Part shown: one piece after another, positions 1 to 8,540 of the stretch
Layout: every line of letters begins with the position of its first letter
How positions within the stretch are numbered: position 1 is the stretch's first letter
Source: Legionella sp.
GTDB taxonomy: Bacteria > Pseudomonadota > Gammaproteobacteria > Legionellales > Legionellaceae
Assembly (NCBI GenBank): GCA_017306715.1
Contig: JAFKHV010000026.1
Span: 1-48,186 of the forward strand
Length of the DNA: 48,186 bases
Reading direction: 5' to 3'
Program-made: the position numbers and the translations under genes
The notes under the pieces: generated by a model
The model's database searches: none
The model's input: the letters and a program-made list of their open reading frames with translations, nothing else
What the model was told of the DNA's origin: nothing

Positions 1-3000
1 AGAATCAGCTACGGGTTCAAAACCTCCGGGTAGCAGATCTTCAACGACGATATTATTGAGATAATCTTTTTTAGTACTGCGCAGTTGGATATGAACTTCG
101 AGCTCCTCACCAAGCCTTGCGGAATGGACGACTTTACCTGCAGCATTACGATATTCACGAAACACTTCCAATCCTTGACTTACTGGTTTATTCGCCAGGA
201 TTTGATTAAAGCCAGACTGCAATAATTGATAATAGAAGGGGTGTTTCTGAGGATTATCGAATTGAATCTTCTGAATATCTCCCTCAAGTGCTGTATGTTG
301 ATAACTTGTGTGCCCCGCGATTGGCACAGGAACCGCTTGCCCCTGATTCATAATTTTAGTCATGGATAAGCCGTCAGCTGCAAGTTGCTGCTCAGGATAG
401 GCTGCGAGTGCCATGCTGATGTAACCTGAAAGCACGGTGTTTATATCATCCTCATTCATGGCATCAACCATATGGGGTAAGACCTTGTTACTGACCTGAG
501 TGAGCATGTTGGGAAAATGCTTGGCAACAATGTAAAGATATTGTGCGTCCGCTGTATTTTGATTAAAGAAATCATTACTATTCGCCAAAGAGACTAATGG
601 GCGATAGGCAGCAATGAGGCGATTGGCTTCATCACTGTTTTGTAGTAATTGATAAGCACCTGCAAGATAAACGGCGGTTAAATCTTCTTGCCATTTTTTA
701 GGACTATTTTTGTCCAGCCAGGTTTGCACTTGGGTGATGTAGTTAGTGGTAACAATTTCGTTGCGTGTCAACAAGTAAATCGCGTATGCAACCAATCGTG
801 CATCAGCCAAAGAAGTAGGGGTCGTACCCGCAACATTTTTCAGATATCCCAAACCATTGTTTAAAAGTTCATCGGGTACCAAGTATCCTTGAGCTCGTGC
901 CTCAGTAATAAAGTGCATCGCATATAAACTGGCAAACTGATTGGCTGGATTATCGTCCACTGTGGGCCAATAACTAAAGGCGCCTGTAGTCATCTGCCTT
1001 TGTGATAACATTTGTAGGGTCTGCGTTACTTTTTGTTTGACTTGCTCCTGCTCCACTGCAAAACCAGTATGATTATTCATAGCCAGTAGCGGTAAGGCTT
1101 TACTGGTTAATTGTTCAGTACATCCATAAGGATAATTATCCAGATACCTTTGGAGACCGAACACTAATACTAACGGACTTGTGGATAAAGAAGCGCTGAC
1201 TTGATGATGCTCTGGATAAAAGCTCTGCATAACTTCAAGCGTCCTCTGTTTATCTTGAGAAACACCACTATTTACCCGAGTGATGAGTGGTGATGCAGGA
1301 CGAATACTTAAGCTTGAATTGATTCTTTCTACTTTATCACCAGACTGGGCTTCGATATTAAGCGTTACGGGACCTAAATTTTGGCCTGCCTTTAGACGAA
1401 AATGTGCAATTTGCTCTTGGCCTTCGGCTATGGACAAATCGTCTTGAGTTTTACCGATGACTTCCAAGCCTGCCGATGGGGTAATCGTAATTTGTACCGG
1501 CAATTTACCACCTGATTTAGGAATATTATTGGCAATAGCAGCTGACACCGTGAACTCATCTCCTGGCGCTACGAATGTAGGTACATTAGGATTGATTACA
1601 AAATCCCCGCGAACAGTGACGCTTTGTTCCTGAGCTCCGACTGCATCGTTTGCTACAGCAACAGCCATGACCCGAATACTGCCGTTAAAATAATCCGGAA
1701 TAGGATAATCCAATTCCCTGACGGTACTATCGGTATCCTGTATTCCTGACCAAAATACTACCGGTAAATCGGTTTTACGCTTAAATGGATTTAGATGTGA
1801 GGCTAGAGCCTCATCAGCACCATCACCGCCTACAGCAGAGAGCTCCCGTGCCTGAATAAACTTAGGCATAATTTGATCTACCGTTTGCTGTGTTAAAACC
1901 TGCAAAGCATATTTTTGGAAAAAATAGGCTAAAGGATTTGGAGTAGAATAATGGGCAACCTGCAATATTCCTTGATCCACGGCAAATACAATAATTTTGC
2001 CAGGCTTGTCACTACTGTAGCCAATTTTAAGTGTTTCACCGGGACGGGTAAGTTTGGGGACTTGCAAATTAACCGCAATATTATGTGCTTGATTGTTTAT
2101 TTTAAAAGGAGTAACACTGTAGCTTAATGGGCTTATGAATAATTCGGGTGAGTTCCAATCACGCATAAATGCTACATTAACATAGGCATTTCCCTGAAGG
2201 TCCGCAGGAATTGTGATGGATTGCACAGAACTAGTGGTATCCGTCTTAAACCATTGAGCGTAGTACACTTTGTCTCGTTCAATTGTAATCAGGCCAGAAC
2301 CAGTATAAGGGGCAGAAATATGTAACTGTACCGTTTCACCCGCCTTATATTCAGCCTTATCCAACTTCACGCTTAATTCGGCATTACGGGTTAGGGATTG
2401 CGCTCCTGTACCCGCAACGGAATATTTTAGCTGACTTAAGACCGTGCCTTTTTCATCGATAATATTTAACTGATAATCGCCAATATTGGCTGTATTCAAT
2501 TCATATTGTGCCCCTTGCGCTGTTAAGGAAAAGGGGGCTGTTTGCAGCAACTTGGTTTGTATTATGCTTTGATATTGATAAGTCCCATCACTTTTTTTGA
2601 TTAAAGTATTCACCGGCTGTAATGCGAACAGTTGACTGTGTAATTTTTCTAGGGCTAACGGATGCAATTCAGGATCTACCGCCAGATAATGCACTGAGCG
2701 TTTATCGTTTTGCTTGATGAAGGCTAGGTCGCCATCGGGTTTATAACCAATGAAGTAGGGCAGAGGACTTACCAGGGTTTCGGTCTGGCTGGTGACGCTA
2801 CGCCCACCATCTGCTTCAAAACCTTCGGTAATAAATCGAAGCTGATACGTTGCTTGCGCATATTTATCCAAATTAAATGGGAAAACCGCCTTACCTTCGG
2901 AATTGGTTCTTTGTTCACCTAGATTTTCCGTAAAGGTTTTTAATCCTTTTTTCGGATCATTTAAAGGATCAGCAAAGATATAGTCGGGATATTCGTCAAA

Positions 3001-5520
3001 AGCCACTTTTTGCGGAATAAGAATTATCTTTCCGTTCGTTAAACGATTCACTGCGGGAGCGCCGTATAAATTCCAGAGTGCCACCTGACCTTGTAGTTGA
3101 TTGGGTAAGGACCAACCCGAGGTTGGGGGTTTTGGCGAAATAGAGCTGCTAATACGCATTCTATCGGGTAAAAATTCTCCAATCCGAATGCTGGTTGAAC
3201 CTAAGTAATGATTCGCCTCGCCCTCTTTGGTAAGGTATAGGTCGGCTGTATATTGACCGGTGGGAGCATGGGCTTGCGTTGTAAACGTATATTCCATGAG
3301 CCCCGAGTCGTTGAGTATAATTTTTGGGTTGGCAATAACTGTGCCGCGTGCATCGGTTATGGATAATTGTAAAGGAAGTCCTGCGGGTTGCGGGCGCGCA
3401 TAGGCCTGTTTCACAATAATGCCCAAATGGACACTATCACCAGGACGGTAGATTCCGCGGTCAGAGAATAAATAGGCTCGTAACTGGGTGTCACCTTGTG
3501 TGGCATCAGCATACACACCGTCTATATCAAATTTCGATAAATTCAATTGCCGATTACTGTTATTAAAGGGAATGAACGAGACATCCTCTCCTTTTTGTGC
3601 CAGGAAGGCCACGGGTTCCTGATCTTCAATATAATCGTTCAGGGCAGGAAACGCAGCTTCACCCTGATCATTGGTTACCTGTGACACGACAGGTAAGCCA
3701 TTTTTTCCAATAACCGTAACTTTAGCTTGAGCCACGGGTGCACCCTGTGTAATGGAGCCAACATAAACAGTCTGACTTTGATCAATATTGCGCTTAACAA
3801 CCATGGCCATATCGGTGATTAAAATTAAGCGGCTGGCTCGTGCATCAAGTGCGCTGTTGTTTTGCTTATCCCAACCCGTCGCCTGTAACAGGAAAAGACC
3901 CTGTGGTCCTGACGAATTGGGATCATGAGTCAGATATTTATTAAAATCTAGGGCGGTGTATTGTTCTTTTGCCGGATCGGCTGCGTCAAATTCACGAATC
4001 TCAGAGGTAATTTCACTAATATTTTGTTGATTAAAACTCGGATTAATGAATCGTGGATCGTTAAAATCACCCTGGGTTTGGGTTATGAGTTGATTTACGT
4101 TTTCAGGCAGTACCCGTGCGAAATCAAATTTAACCGCTGTAAGGCCGCGCACGAGCACGGATAGCTTTTGTTCATTCCCCAAAGCCAGTAACGAACCTTG
4201 ATGTAAGAATGAAATCTCTTGAGGCAGTTGTGGTATCGGTAGGATAGTACGAAATTCTGTGGCTAGTTTAAAATTACCGATGCTTTGTATCCCTTTATCG
4301 ATTTGTACCAGGATATACCCGGGAGCAGGCGCTTTAATTTTTAATGTATGCAATGTGGCATAATTTTGCTCTGAGGGGAGAAGTTCTTTTTGCAGTGGTT
4401 TTGCGAGTGCAAGTATTGGTGCTGTGACTTCACCAGGGTATTTCCAATCATAATTTTTCTGTACTGGATTTACCCCAGAGGCTGGTTTGTCCTGTGGCAA
4501 TAAATAAAGATGTACTCCACGATTAAACTCTTGCTCATTAATTCCCACACTGGTTTCGATGGTAATCACTTGTTCTGGTTTATTTTGTGGATTACGCACA
4601 ATACGCCCATCAACAGCACTTACTTTAAAAAATTGACTGCTGTCTGGGATGAGTATCTGGCCATGCAGTGCTTTTTTATGTCCCTGCCCCTGTGCTGGTA
4701 GGACGCCCTCATGAATATTTAAATTTAGAAAACGTGCAACGTCTTTTATTTCGATATTTGTTGAGTGCAGGTAAGCCTCGCGTTTATCCTCGCTAAAGGT
4801 GTATTTGAAACTCAGTGGCTGTCCACTGCCTGATTGATTTTTCTGTTGATCCTGAAAAGATAAAGAAGTTTTTTGCTGCAGGCTCTCGGCATCCACTGGA
4901 TAATTAAATTCCAAGGTTGCTACCGCTTCTCGCTGATCGGCTCGATCAGGGTTTTGATAAAGTTTAAACTCCTTAATGACCGGTAAGAATTCAAGCGTTT
5001 TAAATTTTAGTGTATAGGATTCAAGTTGGGCGTGTGGTGCAAAAAAATCATGATTAAAATTCACCCGATATTCTTGACCAGCAGGCCAGTCTACAGCAGG
5101 AGTGAAGGTGAGTTCACTATCACTGCTCCAAGTCCATGTCCCTTTAATGTCTGGACTCATGGTGACACCTGCGGTAATTTCTTTACCCACTAAATTCAAA
5201 GGGGCTACGGATTTATTTAAAAAACCATTTTCCTTAATGCCAAAATCGATGATCAAATTTTGGGGTGTATACGGTTCTTCACGGGGTGTGGCACCCGGTA
5301 TCTGAATTTGCGCCAGGGTATACTGTGGTTTAGGTAGGTGTTGATAATAATGAATACCAAAAGCGATTCCTGCAAATAACCCTGTAAACAGAAGTGCAGC
5401 GCCCCAAAACATTTTTGGTGATGTCCGTTTATAGTGGCGTAGAGCGTAGAGCCAAGGGGGACTGTTCCATTGTAATCGGCCAAATACAGCGGAAAATAAT
5501 TTGCCTCTTTGTTTGCTCAT
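1..5520 (-). CDS. Alpha-2-macroglobulin family protein (partial, C-terminus beyond the window)
   Basis: An open frame of 1840 codons starts at the ATG at 5520 and runs off the left edge. The product opens with a short basic segment and one membrane segment (about residues 36-58, MFWGAALLFTGLFAG...), so it looks anchored in the inner membrane facing the periplasm. E. coli YfhM is instead a lipoprotein. Macroglobulin-like beta domains follow. The thioester motif YGCTEQ (complement of 1111-1128) lies about 1465 residues in and keeps the Cys and Gln needed for the thioester. Known family role: a bait region is cut by a protease, which is then trapped covalently, guarding the periplasm. It is divergent from pbpC, with 127 bases between the two starts; in enterobacteria the homologues run in the same direction. 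Family assignment is firm; the target proteases are unknown. Confidence 0.93.
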   Translation of the reverse strand, partial: MSKQRGKLFSAVFGRLQWNSPPWLYALRHYKRTSPKMFWGAALLFTGLFAGIAFGIHYYQHLPKPQYTLAQIQIPGATPREEPYTPQNLIIDFGIKENGFLNKSVAPLNLVGKEITAGVTMSPDIKGTWTWSSDSELTFTPAVDWPAGQEYRVNFNHDFFAPHAQLESYTLKFKTLEFLPVIKEFKLYQNPDRADQREAVATLEFNYPVDAESLQQKTSLSFQDQQKNQSGSGQPLSFKYTFSEDKREAYLHSTNIEIKDVARFLNLNIHEGVLPAQGQGHKKALHGQILIPDSSQFFKVSAVDGRIVRNPQNKPEQVITIETSVGINEQEFNRGVHLYLLPQDKPASGVNPVQKNYDWKYPGEVTAPILALAKPLQKELLPSEQNYATLHTLKIKAPAPGYILVQIDKGIQSIGNFKLATEFRTILPIPQLPQEISFLHQGSLLALGNEQKLSVLVRGLTAVKFDFARVLPENVNQLITQTQGDFNDPRFINPSFNQQNISEITSEIREFDAADPAKEQYTALDFNKYLTHDPNSSGPQGLFLLQATGWDKQNNSALDARASRLILITDMAMVVKRNIDQSQTVYVGSITQGAPVAQAKVTVIGKNGLPVVSQVTNDQGEAAFPALNDYIEDQEPVAFLAQKGEDVSFIPFNNSNRQLNLSKFDIDGVYADATQGDTQLRAYLFSDRGIYRPGDSVHLGIIVKQAYARPQPAGLPLQLSITDARGTVIANPKIILNDSGLMEYTFTTQAHAPTGQYTADLYLTKEGEANHYLGSTSIRIGEFLPDRMRISSSISPKPPTSGWSLPNQLQGQVALWNLYGAPAVNRLTNGKIILIPQKVAFDEYPDYIFADPLNDPKKGLKTFTENLGEQRTNSEGKAVFPFNLDKYAQATYQLRFITEGFEADGGRSVTSQTETLVSPLPYFIGYKPDGDLAFIKQNDKRSVHYLAVDPELHPLALEKLHSQLFALQPVNTLIKKSDGTYQYQSIIQTKLLQTAPFSLTAQGAQYELNTANIGDYQLNIIDEKGTVLSQLKYSVAGTGAQSLTRNAELSVKLDKAEYKAGETVQLHISAPYTGSGLITIERDKVYYAQWFKTDTTSSVQSITIPADLQGNAYVNVAFMRDWNSPELFISPLSYSVTPFKINNQAHNIAVNLQVPKLTRPGETLKIGYSSDKPGKIIVFAVDQGILQVAHYSTPNPLAYFFQKYALQVLTQQTVDQIMPKFIQARELSAVGGDGADEALASHLNPFKRKTDLPVVFWSGIQDTDSTVRELDYPIPDYFNGSIRVMAVAVANDAVGAQEQSVTVRGDFVINPNVPTFVAPGDEFTVSAAIANNIPKSGGKLPVQITITPSAGLEVIGKTQDDLSIAEGQEQIAHFRLKAGQNLGPVTLNIEAQSGDKVERINSSLSIRPASPLITRVNSGVSQDKQRTLEVMQSFYPEHHQVSASLSTSPLVLVFGLQRYLDNYPYGCTEQLTSKALPLLAMNNHTGFAVEQEQVKQKVTQTLQMLSQRQMTTGAFSYWPTVDDNPANQFASLYAMHFITEARAQGYLVPDELLNNGLGYLKNVAGTTPTSLADARLVAYAIYLLTRNEIVTTNYITQVQTWLDKNSPKKWQEDLTAVYLAGAYQLLQNSDEANRLIAAYRPLVSLANSNDFFNQNTADAQYLYIVAKHFPNMLTQVSNKVLPHMVDAMNEDDINTVLSGYISMALAAYPEQQLAADGLSMTKIMNQGQAVPVPIAGHTSYQHTALEGDIQKIQFDNPQKHPFYYQLLQSGFNQILANKPVSQGLEVFREYRNAAGKVVHSARLGEELEVHIQLRSTKKDYLNNIVVEDLLPGGFEPVADS

Positions 5521-5647
5521 TTTATAGGTCTCGATTGATAGTAAAATAGGTTTTAAACGGACTTAACCTGCGAAGCATTCCGTAACTTCGGATTTTATTT
5601 TTCCGCCCATGCGCACATTAGTGTACGTTTCGTGCATAATAACGCCT

Positions 5648-7945
5648 ATGAAGAGAAAAATACCACGCATCATCATAATCTGTGTCGCGCTTTTTGTCAG
5701 CGGGTATTTGCTATTATTTTTTCTTCCCCCACCGAAATTGCTTGAACAAACCTCATTTTCACGTGCGGTATTTGATGAACAAGGGCAGTTATTGCGATTA
5801 ACACTGAGTGCGGATGAGAAATTTCGCCTATATACGCCGTTCGCAATGATGCCTCAGGAACTTGTTGAGGCAACACTGCTTCAAGAAGATCAATATTTCT
5901 TTTATCACTTGGGAATTAATCCCTGGGCTACGGTCAAAGCGATCTGGCAAACCTACGTACTTCAATCACGACGTATGGGCGCCTCAACGATTACTATGCA
6001 GGTTGCGCGCTTGCATTATAAGCTGCATACAAAAAGCATTAAAGGCAAATTGCAGCAACTACTGCGAGCACTGCAAATCGAGATGCATTTTAGTAAAAAG
6101 CAAATTCTGGAGGCTTATCTTAACTTAGCCCCTTATGGCGGCAATGTTGAGGGAGTAGGGGCTGCATCCTTAGTGTATTTTGGGATTCCGGTACAGGCAT
6201 TAACACTCCCACAAAGTTTAACCTTAAGCATCATTCCGCAAAACCCTGGGAAACGTCTTCCTGAGCGAAGCGATGTCCAGAGTATTCGTAATTTATTGTT
6301 TCAACGGTGGTTGGTTTATCACCCGCAGGATAAGGACCAAGCAGGGCTGTTTCGTTTGCCTTTAGTCATGCGTAAAACCACGCAACTCCCGTATATAGCT
6401 CCTCATTTTGTGCAAACAGTACTGGAGCATAATGTCGAAAGTAATATCATAAAGACTAGCCTTAATGCGCGTTGGCAAACCTTAATTGAGCGGGTTACGC
6501 GTTTATATTTACAGCGTAAACAGGTCTATGGTGTCCAGAATGCCGCAGTGCTGTTGGTTGACACCCGCGACATGCAGGTAAAGGCAATGCTTGGTTCGGC
6601 TGATTTTTTTAATACACACATAAGTGGGCAAATCAATGGCACTGAAATTAGGCGCTCACCAGGTTCTACACTTAAACCGTTTATTTACGGACTTGCCCTG
6701 GATCAGGGCCTGATTCATCCGAATACCATGCTTAAAGATGTTCCGCAAAGCTTCAATGGGTACAATCCGGAAAATTTTGATTATGACTTCATGGGGCCGA
6801 TTAAAGCAAAAGATGCTTTAGCGCTGAGTCGTAATATTCCTGCCATTTATTTGGCGAATCAGCTCCATCATCCTTCTTTATATGGTTTGCTCGAGCAGGC
6901 CCAGGTTCAAGGTCTGCGCCCCGAGTCCTACTACGGATTGGCAATCAGTTTAGGCGGTACTGAATTGACCATGCACGAATTAGTCAGTTTGTATGCACTT
7001 CTAGTCAATAAAGGGATATGGCAACCATTACGCATTTTGGATGAAAATATGCCCGTGCGTGAGAAGCGTTTACTCAGTCCTGAAGCAAGTTTCCTGGTGT
7101 TGGATATGCTACGCCAAACCCCAACGCCAAATTATGTGAGTAAGTCCGTTCGTGCCCTGAATATTGCCTGGAAAACAGGTACTTCATCCCGTTATCGGGA
7201 TGCTTGGACTGTTGGTGTCTATGGTCCCTATGTCTTGGCGGTATGGGCAGGGAACTTTGATAATTCGGCAAACCCTGCGCTTATCGGCAAAGACATCGCG
7301 GCCCCGTTATTTTTTCAATTAGTTGAAGCCTTACGACAAGTGCAACCGTCCATACCTGCTCAATCAGAGTTCTCGTCATTAAATCTTAAAAAAATTGAGC
7401 TGTGCAAAGCCTCAGGAATGCTGCCTACTCCTTATTGCCCAGAACGGGAATGGGGATGGTTTATTCCAGGCAAATCACCTATAAAAACAGATACCATTTA
7501 TCGAGAAGTGGCCATTAATCCCCAGACCGGTAAACGAACTTGTTTTATAGACAGTAAAACTCGTTTCGAAGTATTTGAGTTCTGGCCCTCTGATTTACTC
7601 GCAATTTTTCGTCGTGCAGGCATTGCCCGGCGCACGCCCCCACCTTTTGAAACGGGGTGCATGATGGCTAGTGCCCAGATGATAAGCCCACAAATTATTT
7701 CCCCACAAAAGGGATTAACTTATGCCCAAGCTTTGGGTGGCAAACCACAAATAATTCCGTTTACAGCAGTCAGTGATGCAGGTGTTCAAGAGGTCTATTG
7801 GTTTGTGAATGATGCGTTTGTTGCTAAAATAAAAGCAGGAACCACTTTTTTATGGCAAGCTAAGCCGGGACAGTATACGGTCCGGGTAGTGGATGACCAC
7901 GGATTATCGGCAACGCAGGAAATAAAAGTAACGCTTGCGGGATAA
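5648..7945 (+). CDS. pbpC: Penicillin-binding protein 1C (glycosyltransferase/transpeptidase)
   Basis: A bifunctional peptidoglycan synthase of about 765 residues. The frame is open from an ATG at 5609, but the ATG at 5648 (MKRKIPR) is preferred because the membrane segment starts directly after it. Neither start has a good ribosome site. Order of domains: N-terminal membrane anchor; GT51 glycosyltransferase with catalytic Glu in LQEDQYFFYH and the STITMQVARL segment; transpeptidase with SPGSTLKPF (SxxK, near residue 338), SRN (SxN) and KTGTS (near 508); then the C-terminal BiPBP_C-type domain typical of PBP1C, ending in a beta-rich FVNDAFVAKI region. It is divergent from the alpha-2-macroglobulin gene, with which PBP1C is thought to cooperate in wall repair after protease damage. 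The rhodanese gene follows 25 bases downstream. Confidence 0.95.
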   Translation: MKRKIPRIIIICVALFVSGYLLLFFLPPPKLLEQTSFSRAVFDEQGQLLRLTLSADEKFRLYTPFAMMPQELVEATLLQEDQYFFYHLGINPWATVKAIWQTYVLQSRRMGASTITMQVARLHYKLHTKSIKGKLQQLLRALQIEMHFSKKQILEAYLNLAPYGGNVEGVGAASLVYFGIPVQALTLPQSLTLSIIPQNPGKRLPERSDVQSIRNLLFQRWLVYHPQDKDQAGLFRLPLVMRKTTQLPYIAPHFVQTVLEHNVESNIIKTSLNARWQTLIERVTRLYLQRKQVYGVQNAAVLLVDTRDMQVKAMLGSADFFNTHISGQINGTEIRRSPGSTLKPFIYGLALDQGLIHPNTMLKDVPQSFNGYNPENFDYDFMGPIKAKDALALSRNIPAIYLANQLHHPSLYGLLEQAQVQGLRPESYYGLAISLGGTELTMHELVSLYALLVNKGIWQPLRILDENMPVREKRLLSPEASFLVLDMLRQTPTPNYVSKSVRALNIAWKTGTSSRYRDAWTVGVYGPYVLAVWAGNFDNSANPALIGKDIAAPLFFQLVEALRQVQPSIPAQSEFSSLNLKKIELCKASGMLPTPYCPEREWGWFIPGKSPIKTDTIYREVAINPQTGKRTCFIDSKTRFEVFEFWPSDLLAIFRRAGIARRTPPPFETGCMMASAQMISPQIISPQKGLTYAQALGGKPQIIPFTAVSDAGVQEVYWFVNDAFVAKIKAGTTFLWQAKPGQYTVRVVDDHGLSATQEIKVTLAG

Positions 7946-7970
7946 CAGCACCTTCAGTCAGGAGAAGGCA

Positions 7971-8534
7971 ATGATACAATGGATTGTACGCCTGTTGCTT
8001 GCGGCATCAAGTATTATCGCAGGATGGTTTGTAGCGCAAGATGCGTTAAATTTCGCTATTGTTCAGATGGTAGTCGCTGTGTTACTTTTCACATGCGTGG
8101 TTTTAGCGGCCGCTTTTTGGCCCGATATAAAAAAACTTTATCACTCCAGGGAGAAATCAGGAATGAAACAACATGCCCCCGCTTTTTTGCAATTAGTAAC
8201 GGATGCAAAAAAGAGCATTACCGAAATTAGCCCGCAAGAACTAAAAAACAAGATGGATGCTCAGCAACCCTTGCATCTCATCGATGTCCGTGAAGATCAT
8301 GAATGGCCTAATGGTCACATACCTCATGCCGAGCATTTGGCTCGTGGCATTATTGAGCGTGATATTGAGAAAAAAATACCCAATAAAGAAGAGCCAATCG
8401 TTCTTTATTGCAGTGGCGGCTTTCGCTGTGCGCTCGCCGCAGAAAGTTTGCAAAAGATGGGATACAGTCAGGTTTATTCCCTGGATACGGGAATGCAAGG
8501 TTGGATTGATTCAGGTTACCCAATCGAGAAATAG
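7971..8534 (+). CDS. Membrane-anchored rhodanese-like sulfurtransferase
   Basis: The ATG at 7971 is chosen because GGAGAAGG sits 2 bases upstream; the frame is open further 5' but that would overlap the end of pbpC. The N-terminus has two hydrophobic segments (MIQWIVRLLLAASSIIAGW and a second around residues 29-45). A single rhodanese domain follows, with the LIDVREDHEWPNGHIPHA signature and the active-site loop YCSGGFRCALAAE, in which the first Cys is the expected persulfide carrier. Such proteins move sulfane sulfur or act in redox stress; the substrate cannot be read from sequence. It is probably cotranscribed with pbpC. Confidence 0.85.
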   Translation: MIQWIVRLLLAASSIIAGWFVAQDALNFAIVQMVVAVLLFTCVVLAAAFWPDIKKLYHSREKSGMKQHAPAFLQLVTDAKKSITEISPQELKNKMDAQQPLHLIDVREDHEWPNGHIPHAEHLARGIIERDIEKKIPNKEEPIVLYCSGGFRCALAAESLQKMGYSQVYSLDTGMQGWIDSGYPIEK

Positions 8535-8540
8535 TTAAGG

